In this document: positions 9,175-18,155 of the stretch, one piece after another
Layout: each line of letters begins with the position of its first letter
Position numbering within the stretch: position 1 is the first letter of the stretch
Source of the DNA: Planctomycetota bacterium
Lineage (GTDB): Bacteria > Planctomycetota > Phycisphaerae > Tepidisphaerales > Tepidisphaeraceae
DNA length: 59,034 nt
NCBI GenBank assembly: GCA_039182125.1
Contig: JBCDCH010000023.1
Location: 1-59,034, forward strand
Direction: 5' to 3'
Made by a program: the position numbers and the translations under genes
The notes under the pieces: model-generated
Told to the model about the DNA's origin: nothing
The model's database searches: none
Seen by the model: only the letters and a program-made list of their open reading frames with translations

Positions 9175-11472
9175 ATGTCGATGAGTGAGAGCGGACGGCA
9201 TCTAGGTACAGACAAGGCTCGGCGACGAATCACGGCTGCGAAACGTGAACGATTAGCCAAGTTAGACCTAGCGGGTCTGGGGCTCGCTACGGTGCCGCCG
9301 GGAATTGAAGAGCTCCCATGGCTAAGGCGACTTGATCTGGGTAACAACCAACTCACCGCCCTTCCGGAAGAGATCGAGTCACTCACCGAGCTGCAGGAGC
9401 TGGTCCTCAGCCGCAACCGTCTCGCCACACTGCCGCCAGAAATCACGAAACTCACCACACTAGAAAGCCTGGACCTCCGCCACAACCAACTCGACACGCT
9501 GCCGCCAGAGATCGCAAAGCTCACCACGCTCCAGCACTTGGACCTCGCCGTAAATCATCTCAACACGCTGCCGCCAGAGATCACGAAACTCACCGCACTA
9601 CACACGCTGTTCCTCGGCGGCAACCAGCTCGCCAAGCTACCGCCAGAAGTTGCCAAACTCTCCGCTTTGCGAACGCTCGCCCTCGATTTCAATCAGCTCA
9701 CCAAGCTACCACCAGAAGTTGCCAAACTCTCCGCTTTGCGATCGCTGTTCCTCAATAGCAATCTGCTCACCAGTCTGCCGGCCGACATCTCTAGACTCCA
9801 TGGCCTCAGAAACTTAAGTGCCTCGGACAATCGCCTCCTGTCACTGCCAAAGACGCTGCTTGAGCTAGGTGAGCTAGAATGGCTCTTTTTGCAGGAGAAT
9901 CCGGGTCTCGGCGTTCCAAACGAGGTTCTTGGTCCGGATTACTACGACGTTGCAATCAGCAATGTGATTGCGAAATCTCCCCGTCACATTCTGCAATACT
10001 ACTTCGATGTCGTACATCACGGTGAGCCGTTGCAGGAGTGCAAGCTCATCGTTGTAGGGCGTGGCGGTGCGGGTAAGACGACGTTGATCAAGCGGCTCAA
10101 CCGAGAACCTTACAACCCAGACGAGCCGGAGACGCATGGTATCACCATCTCGGATCTCGCGTTCAAGGGCGAGACGGGCGAAGTCACATCACGGGTCTGG
10201 GACTTCGGCGGGCAGGTCATCCTTCACTCGATGCACGAGTTCTTTATGACCGCGAGGAGCTTGTACCTGCTCGTGCTTGGAGAGCGAGACGACATGCTGG
10301 AACGGGATGCAACATATTGGCTGCAACTCATCCGGAGCTATGCGGACGATGCGCCGGTGATCGTTGTGCTCAACAAGAGCGATGGGCGCGAGCGGTTCTT
10401 CGACCGCAAGAGCATTGAGAAGGAGTACGGGCCGATTCTCGGCTGGATGAGCACCGAATGCTCGGCAGACGATGAGGAGAAAGCCGGGATCGAACAGCTC
10501 CGCAAGGCGATCACACAAGCCATCGACGGCCCGACGATGGATAGCGTCCGGCGAAAGTTCCCTACCAAATGGGCGGAGATCAAACGCTATCTCGAGGACA
10601 TGCCCGACAGCTTCGTCGACTATGCCCGCTATCGAGAGATTTGCAGCGAACGCGGCGAGAAGGATGAGCAGCAACAGCAATGGCTTTCCCAGGACCTGCA
10701 CGACCTCGGCGTCGCGCTCAACTACCAAAACGACCCCCGGCTGCGTGACACCAGCGTGCTCCGACCCGACTGGCTCGCCAACGGCATCTATGCGGTACTC
10801 CGTGCCAACGACAAGGACGAGAAACTCCCCGCCGAGTACAACAAGCCCCTCGCGCCAGACGGCCAAGTCAGTCTTGCTTCGCTGGAGGACATCTACGCCA
10901 AAGCGGAGTCTTGGAAGATGCTCCGAGCGGCGGACTACCCGCTTGAAAAGCGAGAGTTTCTGCTTCGGCTCATGGACACGTTCCACCTGAGCTACCCGCT
11001 CGACTCCGAAACGCACACGCACCTTGTCCCGTCACTCCTGCCGGTCCATCCGCCGGACGAGGCGCAGGACCCAACGGGCGAAAACCAGTCCAAGCTGCGG
11101 TACGAGTTCCAGGTCGTCCCCGCCCCGCTGATCCCGTGGTTCATCGCGAAGACATTCACGCTGATCCCTGGTCATCTTCACTGGCGCCGCGGCGCGATGC
11201 TTCGGTACGCCGGGGCCAAGGGGAAAATCTGGACCACCCCGGAAGAGCGCTACGTCTACGTCACGGTCGTCGGCGAAACGGACGACGCCAAGCAACTTCT
11301 CTCGATGGTGCGCGGCACGTTGCAGGGACTTTTCGAGGTGTACGAAGGTCTCAAAGTCGTCGAGCAACACGACTACGACGGGGCATGGGTGCCACGCCCA
11401 ACGCTTGAGAAGATCGGCGTTCTCGAACCCCAATCCCGCGACGACGAGTTCGAGTTCGGGGGTGACGAATGA
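9175..11472 (+). CDS. LRR-Roc-COR (Roco family) GTPase
   Basis: A 765-residue bacterial Roco protein. Residues of about 27-260 are ten leucine-rich repeats of 23 residues (for example LESLDLRHNQLDTLPPEIAKLTT). A Ras-like Roc domain follows: P-loop GRGGAGKT at 295-302, switch II DFGGQ at 343-347, and NKSD at 400-403. COR-like sequence covers roughly 430-760 (LSQDLHDLGVALNYQNDP, LRPDWLANGIYAVL, RYEFQVVPAPLIPWFI). Known Roco proteins cycle through GTP-dependent dimer/monomer states. No kinase or transmembrane segment is present. Its stop overlaps the start of the TIR gene (ATGA), so the two are translationally coupled. The LRRs as a sensor, Roc-COR as a switch and the TIR protein as the output is inference. 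Confidence 0.92.
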   Translation: MSMSESGRHLGTDKARRRITAAKRERLAKLDLAGLGLATVPPGIEELPWLRRLDLGNNQLTALPEEIESLTELQELVLSRNRLATLPPEITKLTTLESLDLRHNQLDTLPPEIAKLTTLQHLDLAVNHLNTLPPEITKLTALHTLFLGGNQLAKLPPEVAKLSALRTLALDFNQLTKLPPEVAKLSALRSLFLNSNLLTSLPADISRLHGLRNLSASDNRLLSLPKTLLELGELEWLFLQENPGLGVPNEVLGPDYYDVAISNVIAKSPRHILQYYFDVVHHGEPLQECKLIVVGRGGAGKTTLIKRLNREPYNPDEPETHGITISDLAFKGETGEVTSRVWDFGGQVILHSMHEFFMTARSLYLLVLGERDDMLERDATYWLQLIRSYADDAPVIVVLNKSDGRERFFDRKSIEKEYGPILGWMSTECSADDEEKAGIEQLRKAITQAIDGPTMDSVRRKFPTKWAEIKRYLEDMPDSFVDYARYREICSERGEKDEQQQQWLSQDLHDLGVALNYQNDPRLRDTSVLRPDWLANGIYAVLRANDKDEKLPAEYNKPLAPDGQVSLASLEDIYAKAESWKMLRAADYPLEKREFLLRLMDTFHLSYPLDSETHTHLVPSLLPVHPPDEAQDPTGENQSKLRYEFQVVPAPLIPWFIAKTFTLIPGHLHWRRGAMLRYAGAKGKIWTTPEERYVYVTVVGETDDAKQLLSMVRGTLQGLFEVYEGLKVVEQHDYDGAWVPRPTLEKIGVLEPQSRDDEFEFGGDE
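9633..9770 (+). repeat. Near-identical tandem 69-base LRR units
   Basis: Two adjacent 69-base units (9633-9701 and 9702-9770) inside the LRR region. Their first 40 bases differ at one position, while the variable, solvent-exposed LRR positions in the second half differ more. This indicates recent unit duplication with divergence concentrated in the exposed face. Confidence 0.8.
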
Positions 11473-11972
11473 AACGCGGAAGGAAACATGCCCGCATCTT
11501 CGTGAGCTACTCGCACCGTGACCGCGATTGGTTTCAGCGGCTTCGTCCGCTTCTGGAGTTTGACCAACTCCCCACCAGAACCGTCCATGCCTGGCACGAC
11601 AATGAACTGCATGCGGGAGATCGCTGGGACGACGAGATTCGGACCGAGCTCGAAGCGATGGACGTGTTCGTTTGCCTGTTGAGTTACAACTTCAAATCAT
11701 CAACGTATATCAAGACCGTTGAGCAACCGGCGGCATTCAAACGCGAAAAACTCAAGAAGACCATCATCATCCCGCTGCTACTGATCAAGATGGATGACCG
11801 CGACATTCAGGATTACAAGCCGTTCAATCCGTTGCCGGCGTGGGGCAAGAGTTGGCTTTGCTACAAGGAGGAAGGCGGCGAGTTGGACATGGCACTCAAG
11901 CCGATCCGGACCGGGCTGCTCGATGCCGTCGAACGCGTTCTCCGACCATCCCGGAGAAAATCAGTCACATAG
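11469..11972 (+). CDS. Stand-alone TIR-domain protein
   Basis: A 167-residue protein that is almost entirely a TIR domain. Strand A and box 1 are ARIFVSYSHRDRDWFQ (residues 8-23). WHDNELHAGDRWDDEIRTELEAMDVFVCLLS covers the BB-loop and central core. SSTYIKTVEQ follows, with E85 at the position of the catalytic glutamate of NAD-cleaving TIRs, and then IIIPLLLIKMDD. Bacterial TIR domains in defence systems (for example Thoeris) cleave NAD or make NAD-derived signals. The ATG lies inside the stop of the LRR-Roc-COR gene (4-base overlap), so it is coupled to it. No second domain, signal peptide or membrane anchor is present. NADase activity is inference from E85 and family precedent. Confidence 0.88.
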   Translation: MKRGRKHARIFVSYSHRDRDWFQRLRPLLEFDQLPTRTVHAWHDNELHAGDRWDDEIRTELEAMDVFVCLLSYNFKSSTYIKTVEQPAAFKREKLKKTIIIPLLLIKMDDRDIQDYKPFNPLPAWGKSWLCYKEEGGELDMALKPIRTGLLDAVERVLRPSRRKSVT

Positions 11973-12025
11973 ATGGACAGCAACGCAGCCTGATGCCATC
12001 GACTGACGGCGGATAGACTCCCGCC

Positions 12026-13075
12026 GTGAATGCCACGCTTCGCATGCTTGATGCCAATCTTAACCGGGCGCGGGAGGGGTTGCGGGTCGTGGAGGATTGG
12101 GCGCGGTTCGTGCGGGATGATGCGGGGGTGGCGTCTGACGTGCGGGCGATTCGGCGGGAGCTTTCGACGCTGCACACCACGGAGATGATCGCGGCACGGG
12201 ATGCGTCGGCGGACGTGGGCATGGGCACGCCGCAGCGCGACGCCGGGACGACGGCCGAGATGGTCACGGCCAACAGCAAGCGTGTCACCGAAGCGCTCCG
12301 CGTCATCGAAGAGGGTCTGAAAACCACCGGCGGCAACGCCCGACTCGCCGAGCAGCTGAGGCACCGGTTCTACGCCATCGAGCAACGCGTCACCGCCCTG
12401 CTCACCCGGCCGACCTTTGGTGATGTGCGGGTGTACGTGCTCATCACCGAGGCGATCTGCAGGCGGCCGTGGCGGGACGTGGCACAAGCGGCGATCGACG
12501 TGGGGACTGGGTGTTTGCAGTTGCGTGAGCCGGAGCTGCCGACGCGGGAGCTAGCCGAGCGGGCGGCATGGCTGACCGAGCGATGCGCGGCGGCCAAGGT
12601 ACACTTCGTCGTGAACGATCGCGCCGATGTGGCCCGCTTCGTTCCCGGCGCCGGCGTGCATGTCGGGCAGAGCGATCTGCCGGTGACCAACGTCCGCGCC
12701 ATCGTCGGCCCCGACCGGCTGGTCGGCCTGAGCACGCACAACGTCGAGCAGATTCAACACGCGATCGACAGCGGTGCGGACTATGTCGGCGTCGGTCCGG
12801 TGTATCCGAGCGCGACAAAGCCGCGCGACTTTCTGCCGGGATTGGATTTTGCATGCGAGGCCGCGAAGCTGCCGATCCCGACGGTGGCGATCGGGGGGAT
12901 CACGCTCGAGAACGCGGCAGACGTGTTCGAGACGGGCGTGGATACGATCGCGGTGACGGCGGCGGTGTGCGCAGCGGATGATCCGGGCGAAGCGGTCACG
13001 TCGCTACTCGACACGGCCAACCGCGTTGGGGAGCAACGCAGCTACAAGACACGTGACGCAATCAAGGACGCGTAG
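12026..13075 (+). CDS. thiE: ThiD2-ThiE fusion, thiamine phosphate synthase
   Basis: A bifunctional thiamine-pathway protein of 349 residues. Residues 5-130 match the ThiD2 domain (LDANLNRAREGLRVVEDWARF, RRELSTLHTTEMIAARD, SKRVTEALRVIEEGLK), a non-orthologous hydroxymethylpyrimidine-phosphate kinase. Residues of about 137-335 are ThiE, a TIM barrel joining HMP-PP and thiazole phosphate. ThiE landmarks are LQLREPELPTREL, FVVNDRADVARFV, GVHVGQSDLP, GLSTHN, DYVGVGPVYPSATK and TVAIGGITLENAADV. GTG 12026 is chosen; it lies in the arm of a small hairpin (ACGGCGG/CCGCCGT, 12006-12027) that might affect initiation. No TPP riboswitch was recognised. The 3' end is tandemly duplicated beyond the stop. 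Confidence 0.9.
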   Translation: MNATLRMLDANLNRAREGLRVVEDWARFVRDDAGVASDVRAIRRELSTLHTTEMIAARDASADVGMGTPQRDAGTTAEMVTANSKRVTEALRVIEEGLKTTGGNARLAEQLRHRFYAIEQRVTALLTRPTFGDVRVYVLITEAICRRPWRDVAQAAIDVGTGCLQLREPELPTRELAERAAWLTERCAAAKVHFVVNDRADVARFVPGAGVHVGQSDLPVTNVRAIVGPDRLVGLSTHNVEQIQHAIDSGADYVGVGPVYPSATKPRDFLPGLDFACEAAKLPIPTVAIGGITLENAADVFETGVDTIAVTAAVCAADDPGEAVTSLLDTANRVGEQRSYKTRDAIKDA

Positions 13076-13139
13076 CCGCGGTGCGGAGCAGTACAGCTCA
13101 AAGACACACGACTCAATCGAGAACGCTTAGCTGCGTTGC
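13030..13139 (+). repeat. Imperfect 55-base tandem duplication at the end of thiE
   Basis: Units 13030-13084 and 13085-13139 align end to end at about three quarters of positions. Copy 1 contains the thiE stop (TAG 13073-13075); copy 2 carries the equivalent TAG at 13128-13130. The second copy's end forms a perfect 9-base hairpin with the following bases (CTGCGTTGC/GCAACGCAG, 13131-13151), which may serve as a terminator although it lacks a U-tract. Confidence 0.6.
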
Positions 13140-13172
13140 TCCGCAACGCAGTTCTGCAGTACGGTCGGTCCC

Positions 13173-14951
13173 ATGCAGCCGCTCGATTACACGATCCTTG
13201 TCGGCTATCTGCTGGGCCTTCTGCTGATCGGCGCTACCCTCGCCAAGCGAGCCGCGGCCGGCGGTGATTCGTACTTCCTCGCGAACCGCAAAACCCCGTG
13301 GTGGGCACTCGGCGCGTCCGGCATGTCGAGCAACCTCGACGTCGCCGGCACCGTCGTCATCATCACGCTGATCTACACGTACGGGCTGCAGGGGTTCTGG
13401 ATCGAGACGCGCGGCGGGGTCGTGCTGCCGATCGCGGTGTGGCTCGCGTTCATGGGCAAGTGGCACCGCCGCTCGAAGGTGACCACGACCGCGGAGTGGA
13501 TGGAGCTGCGCTTCGGCGACGGGGCGGCGGGCAAGGCGGCGCGCATCACGGCGGCGCTGACGTACCTGGTCATCACCGTCGCGATGGTGACGTTCTTCCT
13601 CTCGGCCGCGGCGAAGTTCATCGCGCAGTTCACGCCGCTCACGCCGGAGTGGGCCGCCGTGCTCATGGCGCTTGTCGCACTCGCCTACACGCTCGCGGCG
13701 GGTTTGTACGGCGTGATCTGGACCGACGTGTTCCAGGCGTTCCTCATCGGCGGGGCGGCGATCTTCATCAGTGTCAAAGCCTTCGGCGTCGTCACGCCCG
13801 AGCTGCTCGAAAGCTGGCCCGGGGCCGCGACCAACACCGCCTGGCCACAGCTGTCGCTCGACGACGAAACGTTCGGCAGCATGTTCTGGCTGTTCCTGAT
13901 CTTCTTCATCGGCAAGGGTCTGCTCGAAGGCCTCGGCGGCTCCGGTGGGTCGGCGTATATGGCCCAGCGCTACTACGCGGCGGGCAGTGACAAAGACACG
14001 GTGAAGATGTCGGCGCTGTGGGTGATTTTGTTTTCGTTCCGTTGGCCGATGGTGCTCGGGCTCGCGGTGCTGGCGCTCAACGCCGGCATCGGCGAGGACG
14101 ACCCGGAGAACATTCTCGCGGCATTGCTCACGGGCGACGAGGTGTTCCCCACCGGCATCCGCGGCTTGATCATCGCGGCGTTGTTCGCGGCGTCGATGAG
14201 CACGTTCGACTCGACGATCAACGCAGGGGCGAGTTACGTGGTGAAGGACGTGTGGAACCCGCTGCGCGGCTCGGGCCTGCGCAACGACCGCATCGGCTAC
14301 GGCGGGCACGGTGGTTCCTTCGGCCGCAAGAACGCCAAGGAAGAGGTCTACGTCGGCTACGCCGCGAGTGCGGGGATCGTCGTGCTCGGCCTTGTCATCT
14401 ACTTCGCCATCGCACGGCAGTCCGACATCCTCGCGGTGTGGACCAACATCGTCGTCGCGCTGTTCCCGGCCTTCCTCGTGCCGTTCGCGCTGCGGTGGTT
14501 CTGGGCGCGTTTCAACGGCGTCGGCTTCGTGCTCGGCATCATCGGCGGCTTCGGCGCGACGCTCGTCACCTTCTACCAGGAGGCGTTCAGTCTCACGCTC
14601 AACGACTGGCAGACCATCGCGTTCATCGCCGGCATCTCCGTCGCCTTCAGCATCCTCGGTACGCTGATCACCGAGCCGGTCGCCAAAAGCACGCTGCGCA
14701 GCTTCCACCGCCAGATCCGCCCGTGGGGCCTGTGGCCGCGCGAGTTCGCCAAGCCCGGCGACGACACGATGGCCGTCCGCGACATCGTCCGCCTGATCGT
14801 CGCGGTGCTCTGGCAGCTCTCGACGTTCCTGCTACCGATGCTCGCGGTGATTCATCAGTGGGAACAGCTCATCGCCGTCGCGATCGTGTGGTCGGTGCTG
14901 AGCGTGTACCTGATCTGGGACATCGCGACGATGCGCGACTTGGTGGATTGA
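13173..14951 (+). CDS. Sodium:solute symporter family transporter
   Basis: A 592-residue integral membrane protein of the SSS (LeuT-fold) family. It has about thirteen or fourteen hydrophobic helices, starting with YTILVGYLLGLLLIGATLA. Family landmarks are FLANRKTPWWALGASGMSSNLD near the first helices, LAAGLYGVIWTDVFQAFLI, and FAASMSTFDSTINAGASYVVKDVW, the TM8 region where the sodium-site serine/threonine residues sit. It imports an organic solute with sodium; sugars, amino acids or urea-like compounds are all possible and the sequence does not decide. Two genes follow on the same strand after a 41-base gap, so a three-gene unit is possible. Confidence 0.88.
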   Translation: MQPLDYTILVGYLLGLLLIGATLAKRAAAGGDSYFLANRKTPWWALGASGMSSNLDVAGTVVIITLIYTYGLQGFWIETRGGVVLPIAVWLAFMGKWHRRSKVTTTAEWMELRFGDGAAGKAARITAALTYLVITVAMVTFFLSAAAKFIAQFTPLTPEWAAVLMALVALAYTLAAGLYGVIWTDVFQAFLIGGAAIFISVKAFGVVTPELLESWPGAATNTAWPQLSLDDETFGSMFWLFLIFFIGKGLLEGLGGSGGSAYMAQRYYAAGSDKDTVKMSALWVILFSFRWPMVLGLAVLALNAGIGEDDPENILAALLTGDEVFPTGIRGLIIAALFAASMSTFDSTINAGASYVVKDVWNPLRGSGLRNDRIGYGGHGGSFGRKNAKEEVYVGYAASAGIVVLGLVIYFAIARQSDILAVWTNIVVALFPAFLVPFALRWFWARFNGVGFVLGIIGGFGATLVTFYQEAFSLTLNDWQTIAFIAGISVAFSILGTLITEPVAKSTLRSFHRQIRPWGLWPREFAKPGDDTMAVRDIVRLIVAVLWQLSTFLLPMLAVIHQWEQLIAVAIVWSVLSVYLIWDIATMRDLVD

Positions 14952-14992
14952 TTTCACTTCACATTTCACACGACCCACTTCAAACTTCGCCG

Positions 14993-15391
14993 ATGCCAAC
15001 GCTCACCGTCCGTGACGAGACCGCCACCGGGGACACGACCCACGAGCTCACGCTCGACCTGCTCGACGAAACGCTCACCGTCCGCGAGTTGATCCGCAGC
15101 CGCGTGTACCAAGAGGTCGACGACCACAACCGCAACAAGCGCACCGACGCCCACGGCAAGTTCAACGGTCTGGTCACCCCGACCCCGCACGAGAAAACGC
15201 TCAACGGCGCAAAACCGTCGCGCGAGATCGACTGGAAGAAACAGTTCGACGCCGCGTGTGAAGCCTTCGACCGCAACGGCTTCTTCATCCTCATCGATGA
15301 TCGACAAGCGGAGAGCCTCGACGAGCAGCTCACGCTGCGTCACGACACGACGGTGAGCTTCGTACGCCTCACGCCGTTGATGGGCGGGTGA
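14993..15391 (+). CDS. Conserved hypothetical protein upstream of DUF4132 gene
   Basis: A 132-residue soluble protein starting MPTLTVRDETATGDTTHEL; the reading frame opens far upstream but this ATG is the first sensible start. Residues 15-35 read like a small beta-grasp-like start (LTLDLLDETLTVRELIRSRVYQEV). The middle is polar and Lys-rich, and the end (RNGFFILIDDRQAESLDEQLTLR) ends in VSFVRLTPLMGG. No known domain is recognised. Its stop is only 3 bases before the DUF4132 start, so the two are almost certainly co-translated and probably interact. Confidence 0.7.
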   Translation: MPTLTVRDETATGDTTHELTLDLLDETLTVRELIRSRVYQEVDDHNRNKRTDAHGKFNGLVTPTPHEKTLNGAKPSREIDWKKQFDAACEAFDRNGFFILIDDRQAESLDEQLTLRHDTTVSFVRLTPLMGG

Positions 15392-15394
15392 ACC

Positions 15395-17929
15395 ATGGCA
15401 CGACAGACTTTGCCGCCGCTGCAACCGACGAACGCGCGCGACCTCGCCCAATCGCTTTTTGAACAATCGTTATCGACCCAGCGGCTCGCGCAGTTGTCAT
15501 GGGTCACCAAGCTCGCGACTGACAAGCCGCAGGACATGATGGACGCGATCCTCCGCGTGCTGACCGAGCCGGAGACGATCAGCTTCCCCCGCCCCGAGGC
15601 CATCGCCGAGGCCGAGTCGCGCGGCTACTACATCAAACGCTCGAACATGTTCCCCAACGGCATGGAGATCATGCACGGCAACGATCGAATCCGAACCACC
15701 ACGTACAACCCGCTCGAGCAGTTCGTCGCCAACGCCGACGTGCAACTGTTGAAGATCGACGTGCCGTGGAGCGGGGATCGCCTCACCCGTTTGATGGACT
15801 GGTCGACGAAACAGAACTGGGGCCGATACGAGATCGAGATTGATCCGATCGTGAAGATCATCGACCGACACTGCATCGAAAACGGCAACCGCGCGCCCGC
15901 GTCGATGATCGGTGCCGTCCGGAGCCTGCGCGACGACTTGCAGCATCACCGCTCCAAGAAGGAGTGGAAGATCGTCGAGCGGCTCGATCTCTACCTCGGC
16001 GAAGTGCCCGATTGGCCGATCGATCCACGAGACGCGTGGGCGGAGCTGGCGTTGTCGGAGATTTCGAAGATGCCCAACGATCGGCAGCGTGTCTGGCACG
16101 CGTTGCTCGTGCATGCCGCAAGCGGAAACGGCGACAAACCCACCAAAGCTTGGACCAAACATGCCAAGCCTTTGCTCGACGCGGTTGGCGTTGACGAGTT
16201 CACGAAACGAGCAACGACGTGGCTGCCGGCATTGGCACTCAGTCGCGAGGGAGGCAAGCCGATCGTCATCCAGGTGAAAAACGGCGAAGCCCTCCGCGGC
16301 CTCGCATGGTTCGCGGCAGCCATTGCCGAAGGTGACGCGTTGCCGCCGGCACTTCAGTTATTGGCCGAAGCGGCGCACGCGAAAGTGCCGGGCATCGGTC
16401 GGCGTTGCGTGCAAGCCGGCAACGGCGCGATCCATGCGTTGATGCAATGGCCCGCCGAGGTCGCCGCCGGTCGATTGCGTGCGATCGCCGACAACGTCAA
16501 GCACCGCCAGACCACCGCCTACATCGAGCCGCGGCTCGACAAGATCGCCGCCGACGTCGGCGTCAGCCGCGACACGCTCGAGGAAGCGTCACTCGCCGAC
16601 CATGGCTTCGTCGATGCGGTCCGCAGCATCGAGCTCGGCTCGTGCAACGTGACCCTGCACGCGAGCGAGCCGCGCTGCACCGATGTCGCACTGCGCTTCC
16701 GCAACGACAAGGGCAAACTCACCAAGACCGCACCCGCCGCGCTGCGCAAGAAACACGCCGGCGAGCTCAAGACGCTCAAAGCCGAAGCGAAGGAAGTCGC
16801 GCGACTGCTCGGCGCGGTGAAGCGTCGGCTCGAAGCCGCCCCGCTGGAACAACGAAGCTGGACGCTCGCGGAGTTCCGCGATCGCTACCTGAATCACGGA
16901 TTGGCGTGTCGGCTCGCGCGGTCGTTGATCTGGGACGTTGACGGCTTGGCTGTCATGTTCGACGCGAAGAACATCGCGCACGATGTCGCCGGCAAGACCG
17001 TCAAGCCCAAGGCACGCAGCGAAGTCACGCTCTCGCATCCGATCGGCCGACCGATGCGGGACGTGGTCGCGTGGCGTGAACAGATCGAACAGCAGCAAAT
17101 CACCCAGCCGTTCAAGCAGGCACACCGCGAGGTGTACGAGCTGACCGACGCGGAACGTGAAACCGCGACCTACTCCAACCGATTCGCCTCGCACCTGATC
17201 CGCCAGACGCAGTTCCGCGCCCTCGCCGAACAGCGTGGGTGGAAGGCCGACTACCTCGGTTTCTGGGACAACTGCGGCGCGGTCCATCCGCATCGGATTA
17301 TCCCTAGTTTCGGGCTACGCGCCGAGTGGTGGACCGACGTCGCCAACATCGAGAACGCACCGACCACGGCGTACGGCGGCGGTGCGGCGATCCTCACGAC
17401 CGACCAGGTGCGGTTCTACGAGATCACCGAACGCGAACCGATGGCGCTGGATGCGGTGCCGCCGGTCGTGTTCAGCGAGGTGATGCGCGACGTCGATCTG
17501 TTCGTCGGGGTGTCGTCGGTCGGCAATGATCCGGAATGGCTCGACCACGGCACTGCCGAGGGGTACGCCGGGTACTGGCACAGTTACTCCTTTGGCGATC
17601 TCGGTGCCACGGCCCAGACCCGCAAAGCGGTGCTCGAGAAGCTCGTGCCCCGGCTCAAGATCCGCGACGTCGCCGAGGTCACCGACAAATGGCTGCGCGT
17701 CACCGGCACCAAGCGGACCTACAAGATCCACCTCGGCAGCGGTAACATCCTCATGGAGCCCAACGACCAGTACCTCTGCATCGTCCCCGGCGGCAAGGCC
17801 GACACCGGCACCGACTTCCTCCCCTTCGAGGGCGACCGGACGCTGTCGATCATCCTGAGTAAAGCCCTGATGCTCGCGGCCGACGACAAGATTAAGGATC
17901 GCACGATTCTCAGTCAGATTGGACGGTGA
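15395..17929 (+). CDS. DUF4132 (MolR/YehI-like) large protein
   Basis: An 844-residue soluble protein. The C-terminal half carries the DUF4132-type region: RLEAAPLEQRSWTLAEFRDRYLNHGLACRLARSLIWD (residues of about 470-510), SNRFASHLIRQTQFRALAEQRGW, and the conserved end KIHLGSGNILMEPNDQYLCIVPG. The N-terminal half is helical and repeat-like. E. coli YehI and MolR belong to the same group; the biochemical function is unknown. The WGR domain present in MolR is not visible. It forms a tight pair with the preceding 132-residue gene. The family assignment rests on remembered C-terminal motifs. Confidence 0.75.
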   Translation: MARQTLPPLQPTNARDLAQSLFEQSLSTQRLAQLSWVTKLATDKPQDMMDAILRVLTEPETISFPRPEAIAEAESRGYYIKRSNMFPNGMEIMHGNDRIRTTTYNPLEQFVANADVQLLKIDVPWSGDRLTRLMDWSTKQNWGRYEIEIDPIVKIIDRHCIENGNRAPASMIGAVRSLRDDLQHHRSKKEWKIVERLDLYLGEVPDWPIDPRDAWAELALSEISKMPNDRQRVWHALLVHAASGNGDKPTKAWTKHAKPLLDAVGVDEFTKRATTWLPALALSREGGKPIVIQVKNGEALRGLAWFAAAIAEGDALPPALQLLAEAAHAKVPGIGRRCVQAGNGAIHALMQWPAEVAAGRLRAIADNVKHRQTTAYIEPRLDKIAADVGVSRDTLEEASLADHGFVDAVRSIELGSCNVTLHASEPRCTDVALRFRNDKGKLTKTAPAALRKKHAGELKTLKAEAKEVARLLGAVKRRLEAAPLEQRSWTLAEFRDRYLNHGLACRLARSLIWDVDGLAVMFDAKNIAHDVAGKTVKPKARSEVTLSHPIGRPMRDVVAWREQIEQQQITQPFKQAHREVYELTDAERETATYSNRFASHLIRQTQFRALAEQRGWKADYLGFWDNCGAVHPHRIIPSFGLRAEWWTDVANIENAPTTAYGGGAAILTTDQVRFYEITEREPMALDAVPPVVFSEVMRDVDLFVGVSSVGNDPEWLDHGTAEGYAGYWHSYSFGDLGATAQTRKAVLEKLVPRLKIRDVAEVTDKWLRVTGTKRTYKIHLGSGNILMEPNDQYLCIVPGGKADTGTDFLPFEGDRTLSIILSKALMLAADDKIKDRTILSQIGR

Positions 17930-18155
17930 ATCCCGGAAACGCCACGTGAATCCGTTTCACACGAAAACGCATTCACGAAATTGCGAAATCGCTTCAGGTG
18001 GCACTGATTCGGTACTCGATTTGCACCGTATTTTCGACACAGTCGTACACACGTTTCTGTCGCATGAGCACACTGGGTGCTCGTCAATCTCTCGCTAACG
18101 GCGGTCGGCTTGGGTGTCCTGATTGACACGGCCTCCGCCATGACCCTCGATTCCG

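Noticed and set aside
9390-9800. Regular 69-base repeats resembling a CRISPR array
   Set aside because: They are in-frame leucine-rich repeats with protein-level conservation and no unique spacers.
11973-12027. TPP riboswitch ahead of thiE
   Set aside because: The 53-base gap is too short and lacks the conserved CTGAGA and thi-box elements; only a small 7-base-pair hairpin is present.
13113-14708. 531-codon minus-strand ORF over the symporter gene
   Set aside because: The translation is almost only E, R, D, H, A; the plus-strand frame is a clear SSS transporter.
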